Source: Thalassospira mesophila (GTDB taxonomy: Bacteria > Pseudomonadota > Alphaproteobacteria > Rhodospirillales > Thalassospiraceae). From it: a stretch of DNA of 64,000 nucleotides. The position numbers were made by a program, and so were the translations under genes. Location: contig NZ_JFKA01000011.1 in the NCBI RefSeq assembly GCF_002115755.1, positions 62,001-126,000 of the forward strand, read 5' to 3'. Below the pieces are notes generated by a model. It searched no databases. It saw nothing but the letters and a program-made list of their open reading frames with translations, and was not told the DNA's origin. Below are positions 1-7,999 of the stretch, piece after piece. Numbering within the stretch: the first letter of the stretch is position 1; each line of letters opens with the position of its first letter.

Positions 1-328
1 AAAATGCCCCGACCAGCGCCTGAACCCAGTCAGCCAGCGGAATATATGAACGCGGTGATGATTTGAATGCCGGATAGGCCACAAAAGCCAGAAACACGGC
101 AAAAGCCAGATGAATGGACCGTGCTTCGGTCGAATTGAAAACACCGGCATGAAAGATATAGGGCAAGGGCGATGCCAGCCACAGCTGAAACAACGACCAC
201 GCCACTGCCACATAAAGCAGAAGTTTGGCTGTAAGACCCGTAGGTTGTCGCGCCCCGGTATCTGTTTCGGCAATCAGGTCCTGAAGGTCCTGGTCCTTGC
301 CGTCATTGACGCTTTTATCGTTCGTCAT
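1..328 (-). CDS. TRAP transporter fused permease (4TM-12TM type), N-terminal part
   Basis: Only the first 109 codons are present; the gene runs off the left edge. The start is the ATG at 326-328, preceded by GGGGAAAAAGC. The product begins with a charged cytoplasmic segment, then hydrophobic segments including LLLYVAVAWSLFQLWLA and a stretch containing HLAFAVFLAFVAYPAF. The order, a TAXI binding protein followed by this membrane protein, is the standard arrangement for TAXI-type TRAP transporters, whose permease is a fused DctQ-DctM protein in the inner membrane driving sodium- or proton-coupled organic acid uptake. The family call rests on the N-terminus and the neighbour, because the catalytic DctM part is outside the window. 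Confidence 0.8.
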   Translation of the reverse strand, partial: MTNDKSVNDGKDQDLQDLIAETDTGARQPTGLTAKLLLYVAVAWSLFQLWLASPLPYIFHAGVFNSTEARSIHLAFAVFLAFVAYPAFKSSPRSYIPLADWVQALVGAF

Positions 329-476
329 GCTTTTTCCCCGGTCAAAACGGCTAGGCCGTTCCAATTTCACCCAGAAACTGCGCGATCCCCGCCTGTACAG
401 ACAAGGGACCATGAGCGGACATGTTTTTGGTTTCTTTGAATTTTAATGTCCGTGCGCAGGATAGGACAGACAGGCA

Positions 477-505
477 AAACGGGAGGCACATTGTGCCCCC
501 CGTTT
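477..505 (-). terminator. Hairpin between TAXI gene and TRAP permease
   Basis: Arms 477-489 and 493-505 form a 13-bp stem with one mismatch and a 3-base loop, just after the TAXI stop codon. There is no U-run. It may be an mRNA-stabilising or partly attenuating hairpin that keeps binding-protein message above permease message, rather than a full terminator. Confidence 0.5.
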
Positions 506-516
506 CCAAAGCGACC

Positions 517-1494
517 TTACATCAGGCCTGCTTCTTTATAGTATTTAACCGCGCCATCATGCAGCGGAGCAGAAAGACCGTCTTTGATCATTTCTTCTTT
601 TTTCAGATTTGCAAAAGCCGGATGCAGCTTTTTGAAATCGTCAAAGTTTTCGAAAACCGCTTTGACAACATTGTAAACAACGTCTTCGTCGGTTTTGGTC
701 GAAGATACAAAGGTCGCGCCAACACCAAAGGTTTTAATGTCGTCGGGGTTGCCACGATACATGCCGCCCGGAATGGTGGCGACACGATAATAGGGGTTAT
801 CGGCAACCAGCTTGTCAATTTCCGGGCCGGAAACATCAACCAGAACCGAATCACAGGCCGTGGTGGCTTCCATGATCGAACCCGCCGGGTGACCCACAGT
901 GTAGATCATGGCATCGATTTTGTTATCGCAAAGGGCCTGCGACTGTTCAGCCGGTTTCAGTTCGGATGCCAAAGCAAAATCGTCAACCGACCAGCCTTTG
1001 GCGGCCATGACAACATCCATGGTGTCGCGCTGCCCGGAACCGGGGTTACCGATATTGACGCGTTTGCCTTTCAGATCATCAAAAGTTTTGATGCCGGAAT
1101 CTGCACGGGCAACAACGGTGAACGGCTCGGGATGGATCGAGAAAACCGAACGCAGTTCCTTGAACGGGCCCTGATCAGCAAATTTGCCGGTACCGTTATA
1201 GGCATAATACTGGATGTCGGACTGGGCCACGCCCATGTCAAGCTCACCCGCGCGGATGGTGTTGATGTTGTAAACCGAACCACCAGTAGATTCGACAGAA
1301 CAACGGATACCATGATCCTTGCGGCCTTTATTGACCAGACGGCAAATTGCGCCGCCTGTCGGGTAATAAACACCCGTAACACCACCGGTACCGATGGTGA
1401 TAAATTTCTGTTCAGCAGCCGAAGACTGGCCCGCAAACATCGAAATGCCTGCCAACGCAACCACGGCACTTGCAATAGCAACAAGTTTTTTCAT
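517..1494 (-). CDS. TAXI family TRAP transporter solute-binding protein
   Basis: Periplasmic binding protein of 325 residues. The start at 1494 is chosen because it opens a clear signal peptide ([20 protein letters not shown], cleavage near AEQKF) and is preceded by AGGGAGACAATCCTG; an upstream in-frame extension would destroy the signal. The mature part begins [22 protein letters not shown], the typical TAXI start for this glutamate/carboxylate-binding family. It delivers the ligand to the fused TRAP permease encoded just downstream. The neighbouring aminotransferase and beta-keto acid cleavage enzyme suggest the ligand is an amino acid or keto acid that those enzymes use, but the substrate cannot be read from sequence. 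Confidence 0.92.
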   Translation of the reverse strand: MKKLVAIASAVVALAGISMFAGQSSAAEQKFITIGTGGVTGVYYPTGGAICRLVNKGRKDHGIRCSVESTGGSVYNINTIRAGELDMGVAQSDIQYYAYNGTGKFADQGPFKELRSVFSIHPEPFTVVARADSGIKTFDDLKGKRVNIGNPGSGQRDTMDVVMAAKGWSVDDFALASELKPAEQSQALCDNKIDAMIYTVGHPAGSIMEATTACDSVLVDVSGPEIDKLVADNPYYRVATIPGGMYRGNPDDIKTFGVGATFVSSTKTDEDVVYNVVKAVFENFDDFKKLHPAFANLKKEEMIKDGLSAPLHDGAVKYYKEAGLM

Positions 1495-1563
1495 CAGGAT
1501 TGTCTCCCTTAACACCCTGTGGAACGATTCAACTGCGCCAGAAGGCAGCAGAAGAATTTCGAT

Positions 1564-1666
1564 GGAGCAGCTACCATCACTGATAGCTCCTCCGATTTTC
1601 GGGACTATATTTAAAGCTGTGGGATTATGAACCCAACAGCTTCGGAAGTGGCCCTTATTCACTTCC
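1564..1666 (-). promoter_or_regulatory. Three tandem hairpins in the leader of the TAXI gene
   Basis: Between the BKACE stop (1707) and the TAXI start (1494) lie three consecutive inverted repeats: 1644-1650/1660-1666, 1614-1623/1632-1642 (one bulge) and 1564-1576/1581-1593 (two mismatches). No poly-U run follows any of them. This is either a structured 5' leader or an intercistronic processing region. No known riboswitch class was recognised. Confidence 0.4.
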
Positions 1667-1706
1667 TGACTGTGAAGCCGATCACACTTTTTTTATATTT
1701 TCGCGA

Positions 1707-2558
1707 TCACCAGTCGGGGCGAAGCAACTTGCGCGCCATATCGGCAGTCGCAACCTTTCGTCCCAGCATGGCAACACCCCGCCGGGCCTGATCGATCAGG
1801 GCGGCATTGTTGGTGGCCATTTCCCCGTTAATCAGCGCCATATTGTTTTCAAATCCAATGCGCGCATGGCCGCCCAAGGCAATGGCCGCCATGGCACAGG
1901 CGTTTTCATACTGACCAAAGGCACACATCATCCAGTTTGACACCAAAGCGGGCTGTTCGCGCACAACGGGGGATGTTAAAAACCCCAGCAAATCTGCCGG
2001 GCTGGATTTTTGCCCGACCGTATAGCGCCCCAGCACATAAAGCAGCGGAAACCCGGTACCCGGAATGATGCCGCGTGCCACCAGGTCGGCAAAACGGGCG
2101 ATGTCTTCGGGTGCGTATAAAATGAATTGCGGGCGAATATCGGCTTCACGCATGAACGCGCAAAACGTTGCCAGTTTGGCTTCATCCCCCCCTTCGGGGG
2201 CAATTTCGCGAATAGCCAGCGACACTGCCTCTGGCACCAGATCGCGCACCATCGCCATTTGCTGATCGGCATTATAAATGCCCACCGCCTCGCTGGTCAC
2301 CTGGATCAACAACGCATCACCAACAGATTGGCGAATTTCGGCCATCGCCTCGCGGTAGCGCCCGGTATCAAGGCTGTGCCCGCCATTATCATCGCGCACA
2401 TGCAAATGAATAACCGACGCCCCGGCATCGCAGCACAAACGTGCTTCGCGTGCCAGTTCAACGGGCGTGATCGGCAAATTAGGATAATCAGCCGGTAATT
2501 TACGCGCACCATTGGGGGCGACTGCCAGAATGGCCGGAATATCGGCGTAACCGGTCAT
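1707..2558 (-). CDS. Beta-keto acid cleavage enzyme (BKACE/DUF849, Kce-like)
   Basis: Protein of 283 residues in the usual BKACE length range. These zinc enzymes condense a beta-keto acid with acetyl-CoA to give acetoacetate and a new acyl-CoA; the founding member cleaves 3-keto-5-aminohexanoate in lysine fermentation. Visible features are the zinc-binding HxH in VIHLHVRDDNGGHS (about residues 49-62), the family start GARKLPADYPNLPITP, and FENNMALINGEMATNNAALI near the C-terminus with the usual zinc-ligand Glu. Its ATG overlaps the aminotransferase stop by four bases (ATGA), so the two are translationally coupled. The natural substrate is unknown; the aminotransferase may generate the keto acid. 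Confidence 0.88.
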   Translation of the reverse strand: MTGYADIPAILAVAPNGARKLPADYPNLPITPVELAREARLCCDAGASVIHLHVRDDNGGHSLDTGRYREAMAEIRQSVGDALLIQVTSEAVGIYNADQQMAMVRDLVPEAVSLAIREIAPEGGDEAKLATFCAFMREADIRPQFILYAPEDIARFADLVARGIIPGTGFPLLYVLGRYTVGQKSSPADLLGFLTSPVVREQPALVSNWMMCAFGQYENACAMAAIALGGHARIGFENNMALINGEMATNNAALIDQARRGVAMLGRKVATADMARKLLRPDW

Positions 2559-3895
2559 ATCAGCCCCTCGGCGGCAAAAACCTGGTCTACCGTTTTGGAA
2601 AACAAATCAACAATATCGCCAATCTGGCCTTCGGTCACAATATAGGGCGGGGCAAACAAAACATGGTCGCCGCGCTGACCGTCAATCGTGCCGCCCATCG
2701 GGTAGCACATCAGGCCATTTTCAAAGGCGGTTTTTTTGATTTTGGCGTGGATCTTGCGCGACGGATCAAACGGTTCCCTGGTCACGCGGTCGGCCACAAA
2801 TTCGACCCCGCGAAACAGGCCGCGCCCGCGCACATCGCCCACATAAGGATGATTGCCAAACCGCCCGACCAGTGCCTTTTGCAAATTATCACCCTGGGTA
2901 ACCACATTTTTTAACAAATCGCGCTTGCGAATGGTGCGCTGGGTGGCAAGGGCGGCGGCACAGGCCGTGGCGTGGCCCTGATAGGTATGACCATGCTGAA
3001 AAAACCCCGTGCCGCTGGCAATGGCCTTGTTAATTTTGTCCGACACCAGAACCGCGCCAATTGGCTGGTAACCAGCACCAAGCCCCTTGGCAATGGCTTG
3101 CAAATCGCCGGAAATACCTTCCTGCTCAATCGCATGTAGTGTGCCGGTGCGGCCCATGCCACACATCACTTCATCAAGGATCAGCAACACGCCGTAACGG
3201 TCGCAAATTTCGCGAATACGTTTGAAATAACCCGGCACGGCGGCAACCGCCCCCGATGTTGCCCCGACAACCGGTTCAGCAACAAAGGCCGCAACCCGGC
3301 CCGTACCCAGTTGCAAAATGGCTTCTTCAAGTTCATTGGCAACACGCAGGCCGTAATCTTCGGCGGTTTCGCCTGCTTTCTGGTCGCGATAGGCAAAACA
3401 GGGCGATACGTGGCTGGCATTGATCAGCAAGGGTTCAAACTGGCGACGGCGCCACATATTACCGCCGACCGACAAAGCACCCAGTGTATTGCCGTGATAG
3501 CTTTGGCGCCGCGCAATCACAAATTCACGATCCGGTTCGCCAATTTCCAGAAAATACTGCCGTGCCAGTTTAAGCGATGCTTCAATCGCCTCGGACCCGC
3601 CAGAAACAAAATAAACCCGTTCCATCCCGGCCGGAGCATGGGCGATTAAATCGTCGGCCAGTTCTTCCATCGGGTCGGACGAAAAGAACCCGGAATGGGC
3701 ATAGGCCAGCTTGCCAACCTGTTCAATAATAGCGGCCCTTACCTCGGGGTCGGAATGACCCAGGCAGGAAACTGCCGCTCCGCCACAGGCATCAAGGTAA
3801 CGTTTGCCGTTTTCATCGGTGATATAAATGCCTTCGCCCGAAACGGCACGCGGCGGCTGGATCAAACTGTTGCGGTGTAAAACATGTGTCGTCAT
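2555..3895 (-). CDS. Class III (omega) PLP-dependent aminotransferase
   Basis: Cytosolic PLP enzyme of 446 residues that moves an amino group between an omega-amino compound and a keto acid. The motifs are YITDENGKRYLDACGGAAVSCLGH near the start, VSGGSEAIEASLKLAR (PLP phosphate site), LILDEVMCGMGRTG (Asp contacting the PLP nitrogen) and AIAKGLGAGYQPIGAV with the Schiff-base Lys. The ATG at 3893-3895 overlaps the regulator stop as ATGA; an upstream in-frame extension would run inside the regulator gene. It is sandwiched between the RpiR regulator and the BKACE gene in one transcription unit. It probably feeds a keto acid to the BKACE, but substrate specificity cannot be assigned. Confidence 0.92.
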   Translation of the reverse strand: MTTHVLHRNSLIQPPRAVSGEGIYITDENGKRYLDACGGAAVSCLGHSDPEVRAAIIEQVGKLAYAHSGFFSSDPMEELADDLIAHAPAGMERVYFVSGGSEAIEASLKLARQYFLEIGEPDREFVIARRQSYHGNTLGALSVGGNMWRRRQFEPLLINASHVSPCFAYRDQKAGETAEDYGLRVANELEEAILQLGTGRVAAFVAEPVVGATSGAVAAVPGYFKRIREICDRYGVLLILDEVMCGMGRTGTLHAIEQEGISGDLQAIAKGLGAGYQPIGAVLVSDKINKAIASGTGFFQHGHTYQGHATACAAALATQRTIRKRDLLKNVVTQGDNLQKALVGRFGNHPYVGDVRGRGLFRGVEFVADRVTREPFDPSRKIHAKIKKTAFENGLMCYPMGGTIDGQRGDHVLFAPPYIVTEGQIGDIVDLFSKTVDQVFAAEGLI

Positions 3896-4827
3896 GATCG
3901 ATTGTTCCGTTTGGGACCTTGGTCCTGCCAATAAGTATCAAAAACCGAGAGCTGTTTTTCGGCCACAGCAATTTGTTGCAGGGCCGTTTCGCCGCCCCGC
4001 GCCACCAGCAGCGTTACCAACGCCTGCATGATGGAAACTGCGGCTGTAAAACTTTGAAAAAACGATGGCGATGCATCAGACACGACCAGATTAACGCTGG
4101 CGTGACGGGCAAGCGGCGACACATCGGAATCTGTCACACTGATGATGGTGGATTTTTGCGCCAGCGCATAATCAACCATTTGCAATGTGTCGTTGGTATA
4201 GGGGCTAAAACACACCGCCAGCATCACATCGCGCCGGCCCATGCCGCGCAGTTGATCGCTAAACGTGCCCGCCACACCATCGACCAGGGTTAAATTGTCG
4301 CCAAACAGACGATAGGCATAAGCAAACTGAAATGCCGCAGGAAACGCCCCGCGCCGCCCCAGCACAAAAACCCGCCGCGCGCCTTCAATATGGGTGCAGG
4401 CCGCGATCAGGGCAGCGCGCATGTCGGCACCGTACGAGCGCACAAGATTGCCGTGTTCCTGATGCAGGATTTCGTCAATCAGCTCGTTTTCGCCACCACT
4501 AACCACATCACCCTGATTTATAGCCGTTTCACCACCGACACCACGATGCTGCAACTGGCGTGCGCGGCCCGCATAACTTGCCGGCATGTCGCGCAACCGG
4601 TTTTGATAGCCAAGGCGAAATTCCTGATACCCGTTTACACCAATGGTTTTCATAAGCCGAACAATGGTGCTGGGCGGCACATCGGCCGATACAGCAAGCG
4701 CACGCATCGATTTCAGGGCAACGTCGTCAGGGTGATCGAGCATATAGCGCGCGGCCCGCTGCAATTGCGGGCTCATCACGCCGTACCCGGCAATCAGCCG
4801 TTCCCGAAAATCGGTATAAGCCCCCAT
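3892..4827 (-). CDS. RpiR family transcriptional regulator (HTH plus SIS domain)
   Basis: Protein of 311 residues from the ATG at 4825-4827. A GTG two codons upstream (4831-4833) is an alternative, and AGGGAG lies nearby for both. The N-terminal RpiR helix-turn-helix is seen in MRALAVSADVPPSTIVRLMKTIGVNGYQEFR (about residues 40-72). The C-terminal SIS domain begins around RRVFVLGRRGAFPAAFQFAYAYRLFG and includes VCFSPYTNDTLQMVDYA. SIS domains of this family bind phosphosugars or related ligands. It is the first gene of the minus-strand operon and is preceded by inverted repeats built on TGAAACA...TTTCA at 4881-4939, the likely autoregulatory operators. Confidence 0.9.
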   Translation of the reverse strand: MGAYTDFRERLIAGYGVMSPQLQRAARYMLDHPDDVALKSMRALAVSADVPPSTIVRLMKTIGVNGYQEFRLGYQNRLRDMPASYAGRARQLQHRGVGGETAINQGDVVSGGENELIDEILHQEHGNLVRSYGADMRAALIAACTHIEGARRVFVLGRRGAFPAAFQFAYAYRLFGDNLTLVDGVAGTFSDQLRGMGRRDVMLAVCFSPYTNDTLQMVDYALAQKSTIISVTDSDVSPLARHASVNLVVSDASPSFFQSFTAAVSIMQALVTLLVARGGETALQQIAVAEKQLSVFDTYWQDQGPKRNNRS

Positions 4828-4880
4828 CAGCACCTAAGCTCCCTGCCGTCTTTGTAACAGTACGCCATAGAAAGCAGCGC

Positions 4881-4939
4881 GAAACAACAAATGTTTCAAA
4901 TCACCACAATATGAAACATTTGTTTCTATTGTTGTTTCA
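4881..4939. promoter_or_regulatory. Operator cluster upstream of the RpiR operon
   Basis: Perfect 13-base inverted repeats lie at 4886-4898 and 4912-4924 (AACAAATGTTTCA and its complement), and a third related half-site (ATTGTTGTTTCA) at 4928-4939. TGAAA-spacer-TTTCA dyads are typical of RpiR/MurR-family binding sites. The AT-rich DNA around them (4840-5040) would hold the promoter for the minus-strand operon. The rest of 4940-5187 shows no gene. Confidence 0.6.
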
Positions 4940-5187
4940 TTTTGCACCGGATTTTGGCAGTCAAAATCACGTTAAAACAATTATTTGCATGATATATTTC
5001 GAGATTTTTTTGTTTCTCAAATAATCTTAACTGTTTCATTCACACGGGAATCAATCGCGCCATAATTGTACTTGGGAACGAATCGGCCCTGAAATTTGAC
5101 GGCAATATTCCGGGGAAGCCGGATATCAAATGTTTTATCATCCCCGGAATATCAAAAAGCGAGGGTACGAAATAACGTTCGCTCCAG

Positions 5188-5421
5188 TTAACGCGTAGCG
5201 GCAAAAACCTGTGTCGGTGCGCTATATGTGCCGGTAATTGTCTGGCCGAGGGCATATTTTTCAACCGCGTCCATGACAAAATCAAAGCCAAGGCCGGGTT
5301 CCTGCGGCACAGCAATTTTCCCATCCCGCGCTACAACCGGGTTATCGATCAGCTTGGCAAAATTCAGGATGTCGCGGGTGGGAAAATATTCGACAAATTT
5401 GGCTAAAGGTGGTGCGGCCAT
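5188..5421 (-). pseudogene. Remnant of an enolase-superfamily (mandelate racemase-like) gene
   Basis: A 77-codon open frame reads FVEYFPTRDILNFAKLIDNP, then VVARDGKIAVPQEPGLGFDF. This is the usual C-terminal end of mandelate racemase/muconate-lactonising-type enzymes: the DG-x-I-x-VP-x-x-PGLG block followed by a final helix. The rest of the roughly 370-residue enzyme, with its metal ligands and catalytic Lys/His, is missing upstream. No good ribosome binding site precedes the fragment. It is read as the 3' stump left by a deletion, probably of a sugar-acid dehydratase once linked to the RpiR or PIG-L region. Confidence 0.7.
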
Positions 5422-5493
5422 CTACCAGTTGTTGTCTTGTATAACTGTGGGCGCCATTTGTACCGCCAACGTCAAGGCACCATCCCAAAAACA

Positions 5494-5535
5494 ATCGTCA
5501 TATCGCGGACAATAACGCGTCCGCGATATGACGAT
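5494..5535. repeat. Inverted pair of origin-type iterons far from the origin
   Basis: Perfect 17-bp arms at 5494-5510 and 5519-5535 are separated by 8 bases. Each arm holds GTCCGCGATATGACGA, matching the iteron consensus GTCCGCGATRTNACGA seen around rep at 17.5-19.6 kb. It sits in the 176-bp gap between the enolase remnant and the PIG-L stop codon, and would also fold as a hairpin downstream of the PIG-L gene, so a terminator role is an alternative. Confidence 0.75.
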
Positions 5536-5598
5536 CAAAACGGGTTCGCACCGCTGACAAAGCATTGAAATAATACGAAAACCATTTCGAAAAAACGA

Positions 5599-7986
5599 TT
5601 ATCGTTGCCCCTGCACCAGATTTGCCAGCAAGCGAAACGCGCCGGGCACACATTTATCAAGCTGGTGATGCAAAATAAGGCTGGTATGGGTATGTCGCCC
5701 CAGCCCGATTTCGGCAGATATCAGCCCCCCTGTCAGCGGGGCTTCCCCCGCATCGGAAACCGAAATTAGTGCCTGATAGGCGTCATCCCATTGTGCGGCA
5801 AAATAAAGCCCACGTTCCTTGTCCCATCCCGCCCAGTCATCGGGGCCGATCTTGTTCGGGCCATTTAACAAGACATGATCAGGTTGCAGTATTTTTACCG
5901 GAGCATCAGGGTCGGTCACACGCCACCGGAGTGACGGCGACCCGATGGTTATTGGCAGTGGGGGTGTTGCGGCACTGTCCCAGCCGTCTTTCGGGCGATG
6001 ATACAATGTAAGCAAATGCCCGCCCCGACGGACAAATTGATGAATGTGTGCCGCAGACGCCCGCAGATCAGGGCGCATGCCGAAGGCCAAAATGCCAATC
6101 ACCAACGTGTCATATTTTGACAGATCGCCTGCAAGGTCGTCGGCATCAAGGATGGTAACATCAAGCCCCATGCGCGCCATCCAGACGCCAACATTGTCAG
6201 ATCCGCCGCCGACATAGCCAATCCTGGTATTTTGCGGCAATGCCAAATCCAGTGCCAGAACCCGCAACGGATCGCGCCGGTGATAGACCAGCTTGCTGAC
6301 ATGGGGATAATCAATCACGGTTTTTGTCACCAGCGGCAGATCATCGCGAACCGGCAAAATATGATACACCCCGGCCGAAACCCCGGCCGGTGCCGTAATT
6401 TCAATTTCAGTGTCCGATATTGCCCCCGCGGACCAACCGACCGGCGTTTTAAAACCAAGTTCGCCCCGCGCCACATTATGGTCCAGTACCGCGACCCATT
6501 TTCGCGTTGATGATGAAAGCGGCAAAATCACAGCATCGTCGGCCCAGTGCCCTTCAAAGGCGGGAACAATTTGCACTGTTTCGGGCAAATCAAAATTACG
6601 TTCTATTGTTTGCCCGTCACATAGCGCCCGCATGCGAAAATAAACCGGGCCGTTTCCGTGGTTGGCATAAAACAGGCGCGGATAAACCGACCCTACCGGC
6701 GTGTCCTCATTCGCCACAAGGGCAAAGCGAATATGCCCTTTATCCGAGGACAGCATTTGACTAGAAATGCCGTCACAAACAATTGGGACAATTTCTATAT
6801 TTTTCAGCTCACTGGAACTTGAAAAACGAATATCGATTATCGTGTGTCCGCCCGGGTGGAGAAACGGGTTGTCGATGGCGCTATTGAACTTCACCTGCGC
6901 TGCTTCAAACAGGGCAATCGCAATTTCATGTTTTTTACGAACCAGCCGGTGCAAATGCAAAGCGGCAAAATCGTCGGGTAAAGTTGCAATCGCCTGGACC
7001 AGCCCGGCATAAGCGCGGCTTAAAAACGGACGAATGGCATCCCGGTCGGGGAAGGCTGCAATGGCGCGGTCAAGGGCGAGCTGTACTGTTTTTAACAGTG
7101 TCGCCACATCGGGCGAACAGGTGCCGCTTTTGGCAAGGTCTGACAGGGATGTGGGCAGATTATCGGTGATATCGACTTCATCGTGACCGCCCTGAAGGTG
7201 CAAATCCCAGTGCGATTTGGGGCGATACAGCCACTGCCCCATCCCCTGCGAATGATGATAAGCGCGCGACCATTGCCCGATTTCGTCATAGCTAACACCG
7301 GTAACAACATCATCGTGATCGGCATGCACCGACACCGTCACCGGGGGTGGCGGTACTTCGTCGTCATAGGCATCACTGGCCCCGGACCATGCCGGCAGAT
7401 AAAATTTTGAAACTGTCCACGGTGCCAGCCCGTCGCAATCATAAACCGGGTCGGCAGCGAGGGCGATGGCCAGTTTCGCCGCCAGGGTCATGGCGCGGTG
7501 ATGGCCATGCTGGCCGGGAACATCCAGAAAAGTCGGGATGACGATATCGGGTTTTTCACGACGATAAGCCCGCACCATTCGGTCGATCAGCAAATATTCG
7601 CCCCAGCGCGCCAGTGTTTCTTCGCCGTTTTTGGAAAATCCGAAATCAAATATCGGGTCTTCCGGCCCATGCCCGACCCAATGCACATCACAATCAAGCT
7701 CGCGGGCGGCCTGTTCCATTTCGCGGGTTCGCAATGCACCCAGTGCGCCCTGGCGTTCGGGGCCTAAAATGTTTTGCCCGCCTTCGCCGCGTGTCGAACA
7801 GGTAACCACGACCCGCATCCCCCGGTCATAGCGCAAATATGCGACCATCCCGCTTTGTTCATCATCGGGGTGGGCACCGCCATGCATTACCGTCACAACC
7901 GATTTTAACCGCGACAATGCGCGGTGCAAACGAATGATCGCCGGGTCTGATTTCTGGCGGCTCAGGCGTTCTCGATCGTCAAGCAC
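5599..7986 (-). CDS. PIG-L family N-deacetylase with C-terminal GATase/ThuA-like domain
   Basis: Large protein of 795 residues starting at the GTG 7984-7986, preceded by AGGAGAACACCC just after the ROK stop. The N-terminal PIG-L (LmbE) domain shows AHPDDE at about residues 38-43 and GQHGHHRAM about 125 residues later, the zinc ligands of GlcNAc deacetylases such as MshB and BshB. The middle is beta-rich. The C-terminal part (about 560-790: RIGYVGGGSDNVGVWMARMG, then DTLVIGILAFGMRPDLRA) resembles a class I amidotransferase/ThuA-like fold. It likely removes N-acetyl groups from an amino sugar conjugate imported by the transporter encoded opposite. No signal peptide is seen, so it is probably cytosolic. 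Confidence 0.88.
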   Translation of the reverse strand: MLDDRERLSRQKSDPAIIRLHRALSRLKSVVTVMHGGAHPDDEQSGMVAYLRYDRGMRVVVTCSTRGEGGQNILGPERQGALGALRTREMEQAARELDCDVHWVGHGPEDPIFDFGFSKNGEETLARWGEYLLIDRMVRAYRREKPDIVIPTFLDVPGQHGHHRAMTLAAKLAIALAADPVYDCDGLAPWTVSKFYLPAWSGASDAYDDEVPPPPVTVSVHADHDDVVTGVSYDEIGQWSRAYHHSQGMGQWLYRPKSHWDLHLQGGHDEVDITDNLPTSLSDLAKSGTCSPDVATLLKTVQLALDRAIAAFPDRDAIRPFLSRAYAGLVQAIATLPDDFAALHLHRLVRKKHEIAIALFEAAQVKFNSAIDNPFLHPGGHTIIDIRFSSSSELKNIEIVPIVCDGISSQMLSSDKGHIRFALVANEDTPVGSVYPRLFYANHGNGPVYFRMRALCDGQTIERNFDLPETVQIVPAFEGHWADDAVILPLSSSTRKWVAVLDHNVARGELGFKTPVGWSAGAISDTEIEITAPAGVSAGVYHILPVRDDLPLVTKTVIDYPHVSKLVYHRRDPLRVLALDLALPQNTRIGYVGGGSDNVGVWMARMGLDVTILDADDLAGDLSKYDTLVIGILAFGMRPDLRASAAHIHQFVRRGGHLLTLYHRPKDGWDSAATPPLPITIGSPSLRWRVTDPDAPVKILQPDHVLLNGPNKIGPDDWAGWDKERGLYFAAQWDDAYQALISVSDAGEAPLTGGLISAEIGLGRHTHTSLILHHQLDKCVPGAFRLLANLVQGQR

Positions 7987-7999
7987 GGGTGTTCTCCTG

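Noticed and set aside
421-1512. 363-codon plus-strand frame opposite the TAXI gene
   Set aside because: Antisense to a gene with signal peptide and family motifs; no ribosome site or recognisable domain.
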